Source of the DNA: Dromaius novaehollandiae
Lineage: Eukaryota > Chordata > Aves > Casuariiformes > Dromaiidae
Length of the DNA: 64,000 nt
Direction: 5' to 3'
NCBI RefSeq assembly: GCF_036370855.1
Contig: NW_026991455.1
Location: 129,001 to 193,000, forward strand
Part shown: piece by piece, positions 12,018-23,290 of the stretch
How the letters are laid out: each line of letters begins with the position of its first letter
Numbering within the stretch: position 1 is the stretch's first letter
Translations under genes and position numbers: made by a program
The notes under the pieces: generated by a model
What the model was told of the DNA's origin: nothing
Database searches by the model: none
What the model saw: the letters and a program-made list of their open reading frames with translations, nothing else

Positions 12018-12394
12018 TGGTGGGGTGTCACCCGAAGAGCCACAGAGGGAGCTCTCGCCCCCACCAAGTCCTCCCTCTCCATGGGCACTGAGCGCAACGT
12101 CTGCCGGAGCAAGAGAGAGCAAAATAATCATCAGAGCCCCCTGAGGTGCCCTCTGGAAAGTGTGAGCTTGGTGGTAATGTTCCAAGACAGCCCTGGGAAG
12201 CTCAGAAAGAATGTTTGAACTAGGTAGATTAGGATAACTTCTATCTCTATTTTCTAAAAAGAAGCATTCTTTAATGAAGGGCATCCTAGAACTGCTAAAG
12301 CCCTGAAAGAAACATTAAATCAAAATGTTTTATTTCTAGGTATGTAATGCCAATCTGGCAAAAGAATTGCAGGTCCATGTATCCTTAACTGAAG

Positions 12395-13390
12395 ACCTTG
12401 GGACTTGAACTGTAAATTATTGAACTGAAGCTGTCTAGAGGTAGCCACTTGGATAAAACTTGCTTAGCATGAGTAGTTAAATTTGCTGAAGCCTTAGGCC
12501 GCACTCCTAGTTCGGTAAGAAAGGGCCCCAGAGCTGGTGCAGGCTGGAAAGATAAGGGAGTTGCAAGCAGTCTGCATTCCTGTGCCCCACACTCCAGGAG
12601 GGAGGAGGTCAAGGCTTTGAAGTGAGGCCTGCTTGGGTGCCGGGACCCTGGGAAACAAAGCCTCCTCTCACTGCTGAAACAGTGTTAATTGGGGTGGGGG
12701 GGGTCTGGACTATCTCCCCCTTGTCAGGACCTTGGGAGATAACACCTACTGTAACTGCTAGGGAGAGACTCTCTGCTTGAGAGGCAAGGGTGGGACCTGA
12801 GGAATGAAGACACATCTGTCAGGAGAAACGGCAACAGTAAACAGCCTGCCTAGGGACAGTGATGAGACCCAATAGGGAGCTGGAGACCCCAGACCTGAAT
12901 ATTACTATTGGTCTGAATTACCGTGTGAGGGGTGGAGAGCTTAGACTGGAAAGTATAATTGCCCAGGGATTTCTTTGTTTGTGGTCCCTCTTCGGAGGCA
13001 CCCGGCTCGAGCTGCAATTACTGCACGCGCGTCATTACAATTTATTTATTTAATTTGCCTTGATTTGGCCCCGAACTTTTCCAAGACACCCAGGGTGAAG
13101 AGGACCAATGGGACGCCACTGGATCCACGGGTGGTGATCTCTCTTTCTTTCTTTCTCTCTGTCTCTCTCCTTCCTCTCTTTTGATGAATGTTTATAAGAT
13201 CTGTTCAAATCGTGCGGCACGGGACTTGTTTATTTAGTTAAAGTAGTCGTCATTGAGTTATCATATTTAGCCACATGCCTTGTCTTTTGTATTAATAAGT
13301 CATAAAACTGATTGGTTGGCTGGCATCATTTCACCTTAGTTCAGTCCAAGAGCATCACGAACTTGGTCGTTGGTCCCAAGGAGAGGGAAG
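12395..13390 (+). mobile_element. Solo LTR of the class I retrovirus family (LTR A)
   Basis: The sequence matches the LTR downstream of the retrovirus at 55-59.9 kb. Shared landmarks are AACTTGCTTAGCATGAGTAG, GAAGCCTTAGGCCGCACT, AGAGCTGGT, GACCCCAGACCT(G/A)AATATT, the TATAATTGCCCAGG promoter-like block and GAGGCACCC(G/A)GCTCGAGCTG. A pyrimidine-rich tract follows at 13140-13180. No internal retroviral genes adjoin it, so it appears to be a solo LTR left by recombination. Both boundaries are approximate, and target duplications were not found. Confidence 0.75.
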
Positions 13391-13415
13391 TCGTCCTAAA
13401 CGACTGCTTTTGGGC

Positions 13416-16090
13416 TGTGACACACAGTTGCAAACTCTTCTGCAGCAGAGTCTGCCTCAAATGCATCCACCATGTCAATTGCTACTAACATCTCCAAACA
13501 AGAAGCTGCTGGTGAAATTCTTGTTGAGCCAGCAGTGGCTGGAAATCCCAAACTTCTTTCTTATAATATGGTCCCTTATGGTGCAGAATCTTCAGAAAAA
13601 AATGAGAAGGACTCAAAGAGCTCAGCAGAAAGGAACTGCAATGCAATACCTTCAAATGGAATTGTGATTTGGAAGGTAGTCCATGTGTTGAAGATTTCCC
13701 ATTCTTCCTGTCAGAGTTCTGAAGAAGAAAGATGCCAACCTGAGTAGCCCAAAACCGAGTCACTCCATGGTGCTATTAGCTTAGATAATGAATCTAAAAA
13801 AAAAAATGGAGTAAAACTTCATGATTCCACTTGCCACATCCAACCTTCTAAAGCTTCTGAGATTTTCTTTTCTAAAACAAATGGATTGCTGGGAAGAGGG
13901 AGTTGTGTTGGTTGCATCTAAAATTTCTCACCAATGATGTATTCAGTATTCAGGATTATTATCATGTTCCTAATCCAGGCGAAGTACTGAGAAAATACAC
14001 AGCACACATTTCACTGTAGCTCTTTGTGTCATTAACCAATTAGAATTTACAGAACACAGCTAATATATTAGAACTTGTCAACTTTAGAAAAGCTTAGCTG
14101 AGATAATAATACATGAGATCTTCATAAACTCTGTTTTGGGAAGGGGGAGTGTAAATTTCCGTATTTAACACCTAATGTAGAAATTTTGCAAACAGTGGTT
14201 TTCTACTCCCAACAGTACCTTCCTACCTATTAACTTGTATAATTTAATTACAGATGCCTATAGCTTTGCCTCCAGTCGCTCAAGAGAGAATTTTATAATC
14301 CCTCACAGGCAGCCTATTTAACAGCTTGTCCAAGGAAATAAGGTAAAATAAGTATGCTTTGATTAAAGTAAGATTTTATATGAGGTTAGCACGGGTTTAT
14401 CTCTCTACTGACACTATTTAATGGGAAGATTTAAATCAGTTGAGAGAATTCCACACTGCACATAGTGTTATGAACAGAACTAGCGATCAGCACTGCAACG
14501 TATTAATTGGATATTAAAAACATGTGGCTGATGCCTCACTGAAAACTTGGGCTTCTACATAGATTTTTTTTTCTCTTCATTTTGTCATCCTGTCTATACT
14601 TTCTGCATTCTTCTTTCCTCTTTTTCACTTCACTGAATGTGAAGGCATTTTTGTTTTGTGCATTTTCTCTGGACCTCAAAAATATTCTGAGACTGATGCT
14701 CTTATGGAAACTGTAGTGATGGAAGCACCGCTTGTCTGTGAAGAATCCAGAAGAGTTCCTACCACCTTGAGCTGTGATCTTGAGAGTCTTTTTATCCAGT
14801 CAGATTCTGAAACAATTTCCACCAACAAAGAAGTTGCTGAAAGTCTTACAATAAAAGCTGGTAACGTGCATCCCGATACCAAAGGTCAGCACAAGGTCAG
14901 GAAATGATCCTTGGACACTGAGGATGAATTGCTTGGGCAGTGTGAGTTTGAAGGCAGTGGGGACAAAGGCAAACCTAGAAGATCAGAAGAACCTGGACTT
15001 ATTTTGAAAGAAAACCTTTTGTACATCAGAGACTGAAGAGATATTAGGGCAAACTTCCTCTATGACATTGAACATACTTCTAAAAATCTTGTGTCTCTGG
15101 ATACCACAGATGATACATGCCAAGATACAAAGGACATTTCTAATAGCTACGTAGATAAGAAGTACATAATAGTCCTCAATTATCTAATTATCTATCTAGT
15201 TATCTGAGAAGTAGATAATTACAAAATAACTATACAGATAAGAAAAAACACTGTAGAAAAACTCACAAAGAGCACTACAGAAGGAAGAGAGAACACTGTC
15301 TCTGGAGAGCAGGACAAGCAAAATGGAAGCAGAACAGATGGTCGTTCTCACAGGAGGGGTGCTCTTGCGTGGTGGAAACAAAGCAGCAAAATTGCCATGA
15401 GCAGGTTTATTGAAATGAAAGCATGTATAGCTCTTCTGATAATGAAAGAAACATCCCTGATAATGGCAGAAGCTTTGGAAAATGTCCTGTTTTCAGATCC
15501 TGAAAGAGAAGAAGAACAGAACAAGACAGGAATTGCTGTACTCATTCCAAAAGAGAGCGAGCTTGGAGCAGAGAAAGATCCTGTCAAGGTGAACCATGGA
15601 GATGGGAACAGTGCAGATGCTACAGTGATTACCATTCCTCTTCTGCAATGACAGGTGGCAGAGAGTTGTCTGATTGTGATAAGGACTTTGACAAATCAAG
15701 TCACACTTACAGCAACAGGTCTTGTAAGGATTCTTACAAAAGCAGAGGGCTTCACCATCCACTCTCTAGAGAGGATGTGCACCACTCCAGCAGCCACAGA
15801 GCAGCCTCACATTGTTGTTCAGTGCCTCAGCAGCAATCTGAAAAATCTTCTCATGAAAGCCAGGTACTTCCACCTGTGTGGGTTCATTCAAACTCTGAGG
15901 GCTGTTCCCAGAAAAATGACTGACAAAGAAACAGAAAAAGAAAGCATACCTGTGCAGAGGGGAGTGAAGCCAAAATAGGAAAAAAAAAAGCACAGAGAGA
16001 TAGAGAAAGAGCTTTCAGGTGATCAAAAATGAAAAAAAATAAAGTCAAGAAGGAAAAGAAGTCCAAAGATAAACATTGAGAGAAGAATTA
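13416..16090 (+). pseudogene. Decayed intronless copy of an RS-rich protein gene
   Basis: Four coding-like stretches run in the same direction over 2.6 kb: about 13420-13750, 14656-14990, 15230-15651 and 15648-16070. They change frame and contain stops. The third ends at a stop where the next, in another frame, begins. They are Ser-, Glu- and Lys-rich. The last (15648-15923) looks like an arginine-serine domain in which Arg codons have become Cys, His or Gln, for example SSHTYSNRSCKDSYKSRG and HHSSSHRAASHCC, as expected from CpG decay. It continues into a Lys- and Arg-rich tail after 15960. Acidic Ser-rich text such as VLIPKESELGAEKD faintly recalls the nuclear RS protein SON, but I cannot assign the parent. 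An old retrocopy is the likeliest explanation. Confidence 0.45.
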
Positions 16091-16099
16091 CAAATAAGC

Positions 16100-16900
16100 A
16101 AGGATTACAGCATAATCAGCAGTTTTTCCATGATTATTGGGTGTTTCTCATGTCTTTCCTTTTCTTCAGCTTGACTGGAAAATCATTGGTAAAACAAGGG
16201 TACCATCATGCTAAACCTCTAGGTGAGACTTCCACCAGATTTCACTTAGCTAAGGTCTACCATGTGCTATTAAAGCAGGTAGTTTTATCCTAATCCTCTG
16301 TACAGTACACCACTCTTAGCAGAAAACTGGAATACAGTCAGTTTTCACGTAAGGGTTTTGGAAGCCTCCCTCTTGAGCGAGTTTGTTCCTGTAGCCTCAG
16401 AGCAGATCAAGCTGTTTGGAGGTTCAAGCCTTTGCTGTTTAGAAATCAAACCCTCAGCCAGATAGTTTTATGCTGAGTATCATGACAGGGAATGACATCG
16501 CTTCCTCTCTGTCTTTCAGATGCAGAGCTTACCGACAGAAGCCTGCAATGCTCAGACTAAACTTACCATCAAACCCCACAACTTAGCATCAAAACCAACA
16601 GATAAACATCATCAAAACAATTCTAACCATTAAAATTCAAAATATATTATCCAAGCATTAAAATTACCATCAAAACCAGTCATAAGTGGTTCTTCAGATT
16701 TTTGTTCAAGATTTTCCTGTGAAACAAAGTTAAAATTTTTTTTTTTACTTGAGACTTTCTTTTCTAAAATGTACTTGTAGTTCTGCTGAATGTTTTAAAT
16801 TACCATGTAAATATGTCATTGAAAATAATGCCCTAGAGTAGGACATCTCAGGTACTGCTTGGTTACAGGCGCAGGTTGATTGTGTGTTATTCATGTAATG
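16100..16900. other. AT-rich stretch, no gene
   Basis: No open frame of interest. Between 16560 and 16690 there are loose repeats of ATCAAAAC-like words and a poly-T run near 16735. Confidence 0.5.
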
Positions 16901-17139
16901 TTACTCCAAATTAGACATCTGGCTCTTTGCTTTACAAGAGGAAGAGAAAGAAAGAGCCGTGGTATATCTTTGTGGGTGATGAAGAACAATCTGGCCCCAA
17001 TCATCCTGCCCAGACTCTTCCTCCAACCCAGCCCAGGTGGGCGAGTGCCCCAGGATCAGCTCCAACACATCAGCAGCCCAGCTGTAAGCCAGCACCCCCA
17101 GCCCCTCCCCAGGATCTCTGCTCTGTGCTGCCAGGGACT

Positions 17140-17870
17140 GCCAGAGCCAGACAGAGGGATGGGGAGAGAGAGATAGGGATAGAGAGCTGGAAGGAGAGCT
17201 GGAGAAAGAAAGGGAAGGATGGAGACCCAGACAAAAAGATGGGGAGCTGAGCAGAGGGACAGAAGGAGGGATGGAGGACTGGGCAGAGAATGGGGAGCAG
17301 AAGAGAGGAAAAGAGGGATGTAGAGGTGGACAGAGGAACAGAGAGAGGACAAGAGGGAGGGGGAGTTGGACAGAGAGAGAAAAGAGGAAAGAGAGGCATG
17401 GAGAAGCAGAGAGATGGCTGCAAAAGGTGAAAGACTGAGAGGAGGACAGAGGGTCAGAAAGAGAGGGCCAGAGGGCTGGGCAGAGAAATGGGGAGCAGAA
17501 GGGTAGAAAAGAGGGATGTAAGTGTGGACAGAAAAACAGAGAGAGGAATAGAGGAGGCGGAGCTGGACAGAGGGTGTGAAAGAGATACAGAAGTATGGAA
17601 CGCCCAAGAGATGGATAGAGGGCCAGACGATGGAGAGTGGAAGAGAGGAAAAGAGGGATGGAGGGCAGACAGGAAGGATGCACAGACAGCAGGATGGAGG
17701 AAGGTGAAGAGGCATGGAGGTGGGTGATGGAGAGGGAAGGGATGAACACATGGGGAGAGAGAGAGATGAAGAAGAGCTTGACTGAGAGCTGGAGGCAGGG
17801 ACCGGCAGGCAGGCAGGGATGGAGAGGTGTGGGGGATGCAGAGGGGCAGAAGGGATGGAGGGGAATTCTC
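17140..17870 (+). repeat. Long purine-rich (GA) degenerate tandem block
   Basis: About 730 bp of the + strand is overwhelmingly A and G. Repeats are detectable: the block around GGGGAGCAGAAGAGAGGAAA at 17289 recurs as GGGGAGCAGAAGGGTAGAAA at about 17490, and a third partial copy (GGAAGAGAGGAAAAGAGGGATGG) begins near 17639. The spacing is therefore about 200 bp and then 150 bp. Minus-strand frames here are Ser-, Pro- and Leu-rich artefacts. Such tracts can form triplex structures. Confidence 0.75.
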
Positions 17871-19199
17871 AGCCCTCAGGAAAGGGGGGAGATCTCACCT
17901 GGGGTTGCTAAGGCAGATGCTGACAGGACCCTGAAACACCCCAGGATCCCAAACAGGGGCTGCCCACATCCTGCACTGACTGATCATGCTCAAAGGCTTG
18001 TGATGGGCAGGAGGAAACATGCTTGTACCCCAAGGGAGCACCCTTTAGGGGCCAAGCCAAGGACTTGCTGTTGCTGTCATCACATGAGTAACCATCCAAT
18101 TAGAGCATTATAATTAGTCCATCTCAAATTAGTGTGGAAAAACTCAAATAAAGAGTCTTATTAAAGGCAAAGTCTCATTAATATACCTACATGTCTTGTG
18201 CAGGGGCTACCTCTTCTCAGCCCCAGTCTGCCCAGGCTGGGGTGGGGCAGGTAAGAGTTGGCTGAAGGTGCCAGTTTCTTCATCAGTAGGAGGAGGATGG
18301 TGGTGGGTTTGCCCACCACATGATTGGGATGACATTATTAAGGCCCCTCTGCCTTACTCCCGATTTTACACTCTCAGGAGGGCAGTTTAGGTGATGCTGA
18401 TGTTTATTTTGTCCTTCCTGGCTCCAGTACAGGTCAGGCTCAGCACGGGTGGGGAGGAAGGACCCCATGGGGTGAGAGCTTCCTGCTCCCTGTCTCAGGC
18501 CCCTTGTGGTCCCTTGGGTACCACCCCACTGCCTCTGTCCCCCTCCCCTGTATCCCTCCATGTCACATCTGTGGGGTGAGGCAATGGGAAGCCACTCGGT
18601 CATGAGGATGCTCCATCCCAAGACTCAGTGAGGTGAAATTGAGCTGTGGAGAAGCCGCGGTATATGTGAACAGATCAGCTGTGAATCCAAGCTGAGGCTT
18701 GGCACAATCAGGACACAAATTCAGGCCGTAACTAGCACTGGGAAAGTTGCTGGGAGAGGAGGTTCATGGCTGTGCCCCACTGCAGAGAGACCCTTTGTTC
18801 TCCGCATGCCACAACACATGCCGTGGGTGAGTCCTGGTGCCCCCAGGGTCCTGCATTGGCCCCCCAGGACCCCAGGCCCTCTGTGAGCCTCTTGAGTTGC
18901 TCAGCATCGCTCCGCCAGTCCATGGTGAGCCCAGAGCCTCAGTAGGCATTTCCACTCAACCCAGAGATGCTGTTGGCCTTTCTTTACCCCCAGAGCCATG
19001 TGTGCCCCAGAGAAACAGCCACAGCACAGGAGCCTGATCCCAGCTCTGTGGGGTGATACTGGAGCAAAACCCTCCTGCAGCCACCCCAGCCTCCTCGCTA
19101 CCTCGATCAGCTTGAGGGTTGCCAGCAGCTCACACATGCTGTGCAGAAGAGGGAATGCGGCCACGCAAAAAAGAGCTAGAAATAGGATTTAGTAAGAAT

Positions 19200-20980
19200 G
19201 TGGACGGGATGTGGGTGATCACATGCTGGGCTCTGCTCTCGGGGACTCTTGCACCAGGCCAGGAGGCATGCCAAGCCAGACCTTGTGGTATGTCTTTCTT
19301 TTGCAGCTGCTGATCTGGTCCTTCTCCAGAGGGAAGCGGTCAGGCTGTGGCTCCATGTGGTGCTGGGTGGCCTGGGAATGGCACGGTGGATGTCGAGGGA
19401 GGTGCTGGATGTGGGTGTCTGCGCAGTGCTGTCAGAGGGCTGACACCAGTGCCTGGGGCACATGCGCTCCCAGGGACTTCCTGGACAAGTCCCATTGGTG
19501 GTGCAGCCTCTTTGCCCGGACATGAAGCTCCAGGGCCTCCCGGGCCTCCTCTGGCAGGAACAGGGCCTCCGTCGTGTGGAAGCAGACAGGCACTATGCCG
19601 GAGTGCAGCAGGGCAAGGGACGTGGCGGGCACCAGCCCGCAGATGGACACCTCGTGGGATCTCTGCACCACAGCGGGGAAGCTTCCCAGATGGGTCTCTA
19701 CGCACTTCCTTATGGTGTGCATCCGCAACCTCCTCCCACAACCCTGTTCCAGCTCCAGCCTCAACATGGGGTGAGGGTCAGCACCAGCAGGCTGGCTGCT
19801 ACTACCATCCACCGAGCACGACCCTGGGGTGGCAGGCAATCCAGCCTCACAGCTGACGTCTCTCTTGGGCAGTGATCGAGTTGCGTCTTCCAGCTCCTTG
19901 GCCCAGCTGTGAAGCCCGAGGTCAGGGGCTGGGGCAGGACTGAGCAGGCCCCATGCTGGGGAAGGAGTCTCCTCCACACACTGCACCCCACCCAAGGCTG
20001 GAGCCCACTGAGGAAGGCAACCCTGGCCTGCTAGAGGCCCAGGGGCTTTGTCACACTGTGCACAGCCCCCGCTGCCTCTCCCGGGCAGCCTCGCTGCAGG
20101 GCCCGCAGGTGAGGTCGTAGCAGAGGAACTGGCCCAGGAACCTGCCGTGGGCAGCGAGGAGCCAGCCCCTGCAGCTGGACATCCGCTGCACATCACCTGC
20201 AACACAGCAGGAGGACACAGCACCTTGAGCAGGGCCGAGTGGGTCTGCCCCAAACAGCCCTGTGTCCTGGGACCTGGTTCCTCCCAGCATGGATGCACTC
20301 CAGCCTGGGGCAGCTGCTGGGACCCCCAGGATGGCGGGAGGTAGGGGAGGGCTGGGAGCCCCCAGCAGGGACACACAAATCAGCAGGGCAGAGATGGACA
20401 AGACACCCCCACGTCCCAGGATCCCAGAGCAGGGCTTGTCCCATGGCAAGCCCCCTGGGAACAGCCTCCCTCCCAACGTGTGCGGTGTGAACTCAGCTCC
20501 TGGAGCCCAGCTCCATGCTGGGGCCATGAGCCCAGCCAGGTGGGCATGCCATCCCCAGCAGGAGCCGGCACTGGGGTGGTGCAGCCTCGCCTGGGTCCTG
20601 GGCTTCTGAGTGCCTCCCCCCGCACCAGTTCCAGGGAGAGACCTGCAGGCACAGGATCACCCGCACTGTGACCGTGGCCTCGGCTGAACCCGCAGGACCC
20701 AGGCCCCGACCCATGGTGCGTGTGGGTCCCACCAGCCGGGGCCTCCTGCAGGGCAGGAGTCACTCGCCATGGGGCCAGGCTGGCCAGGCTCCCCAGGAAG
20801 GGTTGCCCGGAGCCTCCTTCCTACCTGGCGGCGTTGGCCAGAGATGCTGCGCTGGCTGCGCAGGGCGGCCCAGGCAGCCAGGAGCAGAAGGAAGCCGGGG
20901 CAGAGGCAGAGGAGGCTGCCACTGCCCCAGAGCAGGGAGAGCCAGCTGTGCTGAGCCAGCCCCATGGCGTCCAGCATGGC
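19200..20980 (-). pseudogene. Broken SPATA31-like gene
   Basis: On the minus strand a first exon (20977 down to 20825) encodes 51 residues, with a short start, a Leu-rich membrane segment (about residues 12-40) and a basic end, and then a GTAGG donor. This matches the N-terminal membrane segment of the SPATA31 family of testis proteins. A main exon begins after a TGTTGCAG acceptor near 20200. Its open frame to 19432 contains the family-like segments RKCVETHLGSFP, FLPEEAREALELHVRAKRLH and HQWDLSRKSL. Other frames between 20050 and 20660 also look coding (GQFLCYDLTCGPCSEAARE), implying frameshifts. Text near 19230-19330 may continue it. The protein is far shorter than family members, and a stop follows soon after the conserved motif, so I call it a pseudogene or fragment. 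The gene assignment rests on recalled motifs only. Confidence 0.45.
20825..20977 (-). other. Putative first coding exon with membrane segment (SPATA31-like)
   Basis: ATG at 20977-20975, 51 codons, ending at a CAG|GTAGG splice donor, phase 0. The hydrophobic core runs LLWGSGSLLCLCPGFLLLLA. A short luminal side followed by one membrane helix and a basic cytosolic stretch is typical of SPATA31-family starts. Confidence 0.45.
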
Positions 20981-21619
20981 GGGGCTGGGGCCGAGGGCTT
21001 GGGAGCGGATGCAGCCTTTGGAGCTGCCCTGGCCTCCCCACACAGCCCTCTGTGGCTGCTGCCCCCGTGGGATGGGACAGGGCTGGGACAGTGAGGTTGC
21101 TGCCGCCACAGAGCTGTGAGGCCATCGAGCGCATCAGAAGCGCCTGGCAGCGGGGATGGCTGGGGGGCTGGGGGGCACTCGGCCACAGCAGGGGCTGTGA
21201 GGAAGGGCAGACCCAGAGCACCCAAAGCTGTGCGGGGCAGGTGGGAGCAGAGGACAGATGGGGCTGAGGCAGCCAAGGAGCACACGGAGGGCAGGGGCAG
21301 GGGACACGAGCCCTGGACCACGTCCCGCAGGACGGCCAGCTGGCCTCTGGCCTTGCCTTTGCGCTCTGCTCCCAAGGGCCGAGGGCACCTGGGCTCTGCC
21401 CTGGCCCCAGCCAAGGACATCTCATGGGCTCGGCACACACAGGGACCCCGTGGGGCAGCCCAGCTCCGCTCCTGTGCCCATGGCGCAACTCACCCCTGCC
21501 CACGCGGGCTCTTTGCCCACACTGCCCACGGGGATGGGCCCTGCCCTGCTGTCAGTCCAATGCTTGATTAGTGCTATTTATCCCCAGATGAGGCCAGGCA
21601 TCTTCTGTACACAGCCTTC

Positions 21620-21780
21620 ACGGACTCCCCTCTACACTTGGAGTGCTGCGTGTGGTCCTGGGCTCCCCAGGACAAAAGGGACATGGAGCTACCAGAGCAA
21701 GTGCAGTGAAGGGCCACAAAGATGATGAAGGGACCGGAGCATCTGTCATAGGAAGAGAGGCTGAGAGAGGCAGCCTGGGC
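21620..21780 (+). mobile_element. CR1 LINE tail fragment
   Basis: The sequence reads as the end of CR1 ORF2 in sense orientation: GGACATGGAGCTACCAGAGC, GCAGTGAAGGGCCACAAAGA and GAGAGGCTGAGAGAGGCAGC are decayed versions of the standard CR1 ORF2 tail. It is short and frameshifted. Confidence 0.65.
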
Positions 21781-22099
21781 CAGGGGAAGGCCTGCCCGCT
21801 CGCCTTGTCGGAGCAGGGCTGTGGGACGGTGCCCTCCCACGAGATCTGCGCTGAGCCCAGGGCCGGAGCGGGGCTGCCTGCAGGACAGATGGGAGGTTGG
21901 TGTGGATCGCCTGTGTGGCGGACAGATGAGTGAACTTTTGCCTTAAATATTTCTTGGTACATAAGGTGCAAGCAAACCATAACCCCAAACAAGCCATCTG
22001 TTCCCGGCGGGAACAGGACTGAGCTGCTGTGACCCCCGAAATGGTCTCCCTGCAACCATTCAGGACACACCAAGCCTGCGCCGAACCAGACCACGATCG

Positions 22100-22978
22100 G
22101 GCAGAGACTTTGGGACCTGGACTATAAATTAATGCTGCTTAGCACAACTTCTATAAAGCTTGCTTAGCATGAGTAGCTAAATTTGCTGAAGCCTTAGGCC
22201 GCACTCCCTAGTTCAGTGAGAAAGGGCCCCAGAGCTGGTGCAGGCAGGAAAGACAAGGGGGTTACCAGCAGTTTGCATTCCCATGCTTCACGCTCCGGGA
22301 GGGAGGATGTCAAGGCATTGAAGTGAGGCCTGCTTGGGCACCGGGACCCTGGGGAGCAGGGCCTCCTCTTGCTGCGGAAACAATGCTGATTGGGGGGGGT
22401 CTGGGCTATCTTGGGGTCCAGATCATATTCCCTTTGTCTGGACCTTGGGAAATAACACCTACCGTCACTGCTGGGGAAGTAATAAATTGTCAGGGCTTTG
22501 AGAGATAAGGGCAAGACCCGAAGAATGAAAATGCATCTGTCAGCAAAAACCACAACGGTAAACAACCTACCTAGGGACCCAATAAGGAGCAGGAGACCCC
22601 AGACCTAAATATTACTATTGGTCCAAACTACTGCGTGAAGGGCGGAGAGCTTAGACTGGAAAGTATAATTGCCCAGGGATTTCTTTGTTCGGGGTCCCTC
22701 TTCGGAGGCACCCGGCTCGAGCTGTAATTCGAACGGAGTTGGCAGAACATCATCGGACTCGGAGTGGTGGTAGCTAGCTTCTCCTCTCCTTTTCCAACTT
22801 TATCTTTCCCCTTACCCTTGTTCCCTTCTTCCCTTCGTCTCCCCTTCGCCTTTCCCCACCTTTTCTCCCCACTTTGTGGAAAATAAAGTTAAAAGGTTGT
22901 ACGATATTTGACTGGTTTTAGCGTCTTAATCTCGTCCTTGGGATCGTAACGAAACCCCCCCAATATTGGATCGGGACA
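22100..22978 (+). mobile_element. Solo LTR of the class I retrovirus family (LTR B)
   Basis: It carries the same U3 landmarks as LTR A and the LTR at 59.26 kb: GCTTGCTTAGCATGAGTAGC, GAAGCCTTAGGCCGCACT, AGACCCCAGACCTAAATATT, AGTATAATTGCCCAGGGATT and GAGGCACCCGGCTCGAGCTG. It retains a fuller R-U5 than the others, with a pyrimidine-rich tract (22770-22870) and an AATAAA polyadenylation signal at 22882-22887. No retroviral genes adjoin it. Its downstream end is approximate; the TTGGATCGGGACA edge is my best guess. It stops about 60-70 bp before the first TOPORS-like remnant. Confidence 0.75.
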
Positions 22979-23029
22979 GCCTGCAATGCAGCCCAGCTGT
23001 TGGCTCACTCCACGCTGCTGTCACCAGCT

Positions 23030-23290
23030 GAGTGTCTCTTTCTTTTCTAGTCTGTGATGTCAGCAGAGGAGGGAGGAATTTCGGATGATGGCGCCTTTTT
23101 CCCTGGAGCCAGCAGAAGCCAGCTGCACCCGGCAATGCCGCTGGCACCATCCGCGCTCTAATCTGCCCTCTCTGCCTGGGCGCTTCTGACATTGCCTGGG
23201 GAGGCTTTTGCTTGTTGCCCCTTGTGTCAAATACATCCCCAGGCTCTTGTCCAGTTCGGCTTTTTTCAGAAAGGACCCAACCCCTCCATG
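23030..23290 (+). pseudogene. TOPORS-like RING remnant, copy A
   Basis: This segment aligns with copy B 1.45 kb downstream: GGAATTTCGGATGATGGCGC against the GGATGGTGGCACTTCCCC region, then CCGGCAATGCCGCTGGCACC against TAGGCAATGCTGCCGGACGC. The RING start survives as CPLCLG, but the rest of the zinc ligands are degraded and the frame is broken. An exon-like acceptor (CTTTTCTAG) precedes it. It is clearly more decayed than copy B. Confidence 0.6.

Larger units (their letters stand above)
7000..12390. other. GC-rich intergenic or intronic DNA
   Basis: Long frames such as a 501-codon one on the minus strand (8254-9759) are rich in Pro, Gly, Ser and Arg and show no domain, as expected by chance at high GC. 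A more AT-rich patch lies at about 9760-10060. I recognised no exon of a known family. A promoter-like site near 11389 is listed separately. Confidence 0.4.

Noticed and set aside
16901..17749. 282- and 231-codon Ser/Pro/Leu-rich minus-strand frames
   Set aside because: They are translations of the complement of a purine-rich repeat block.
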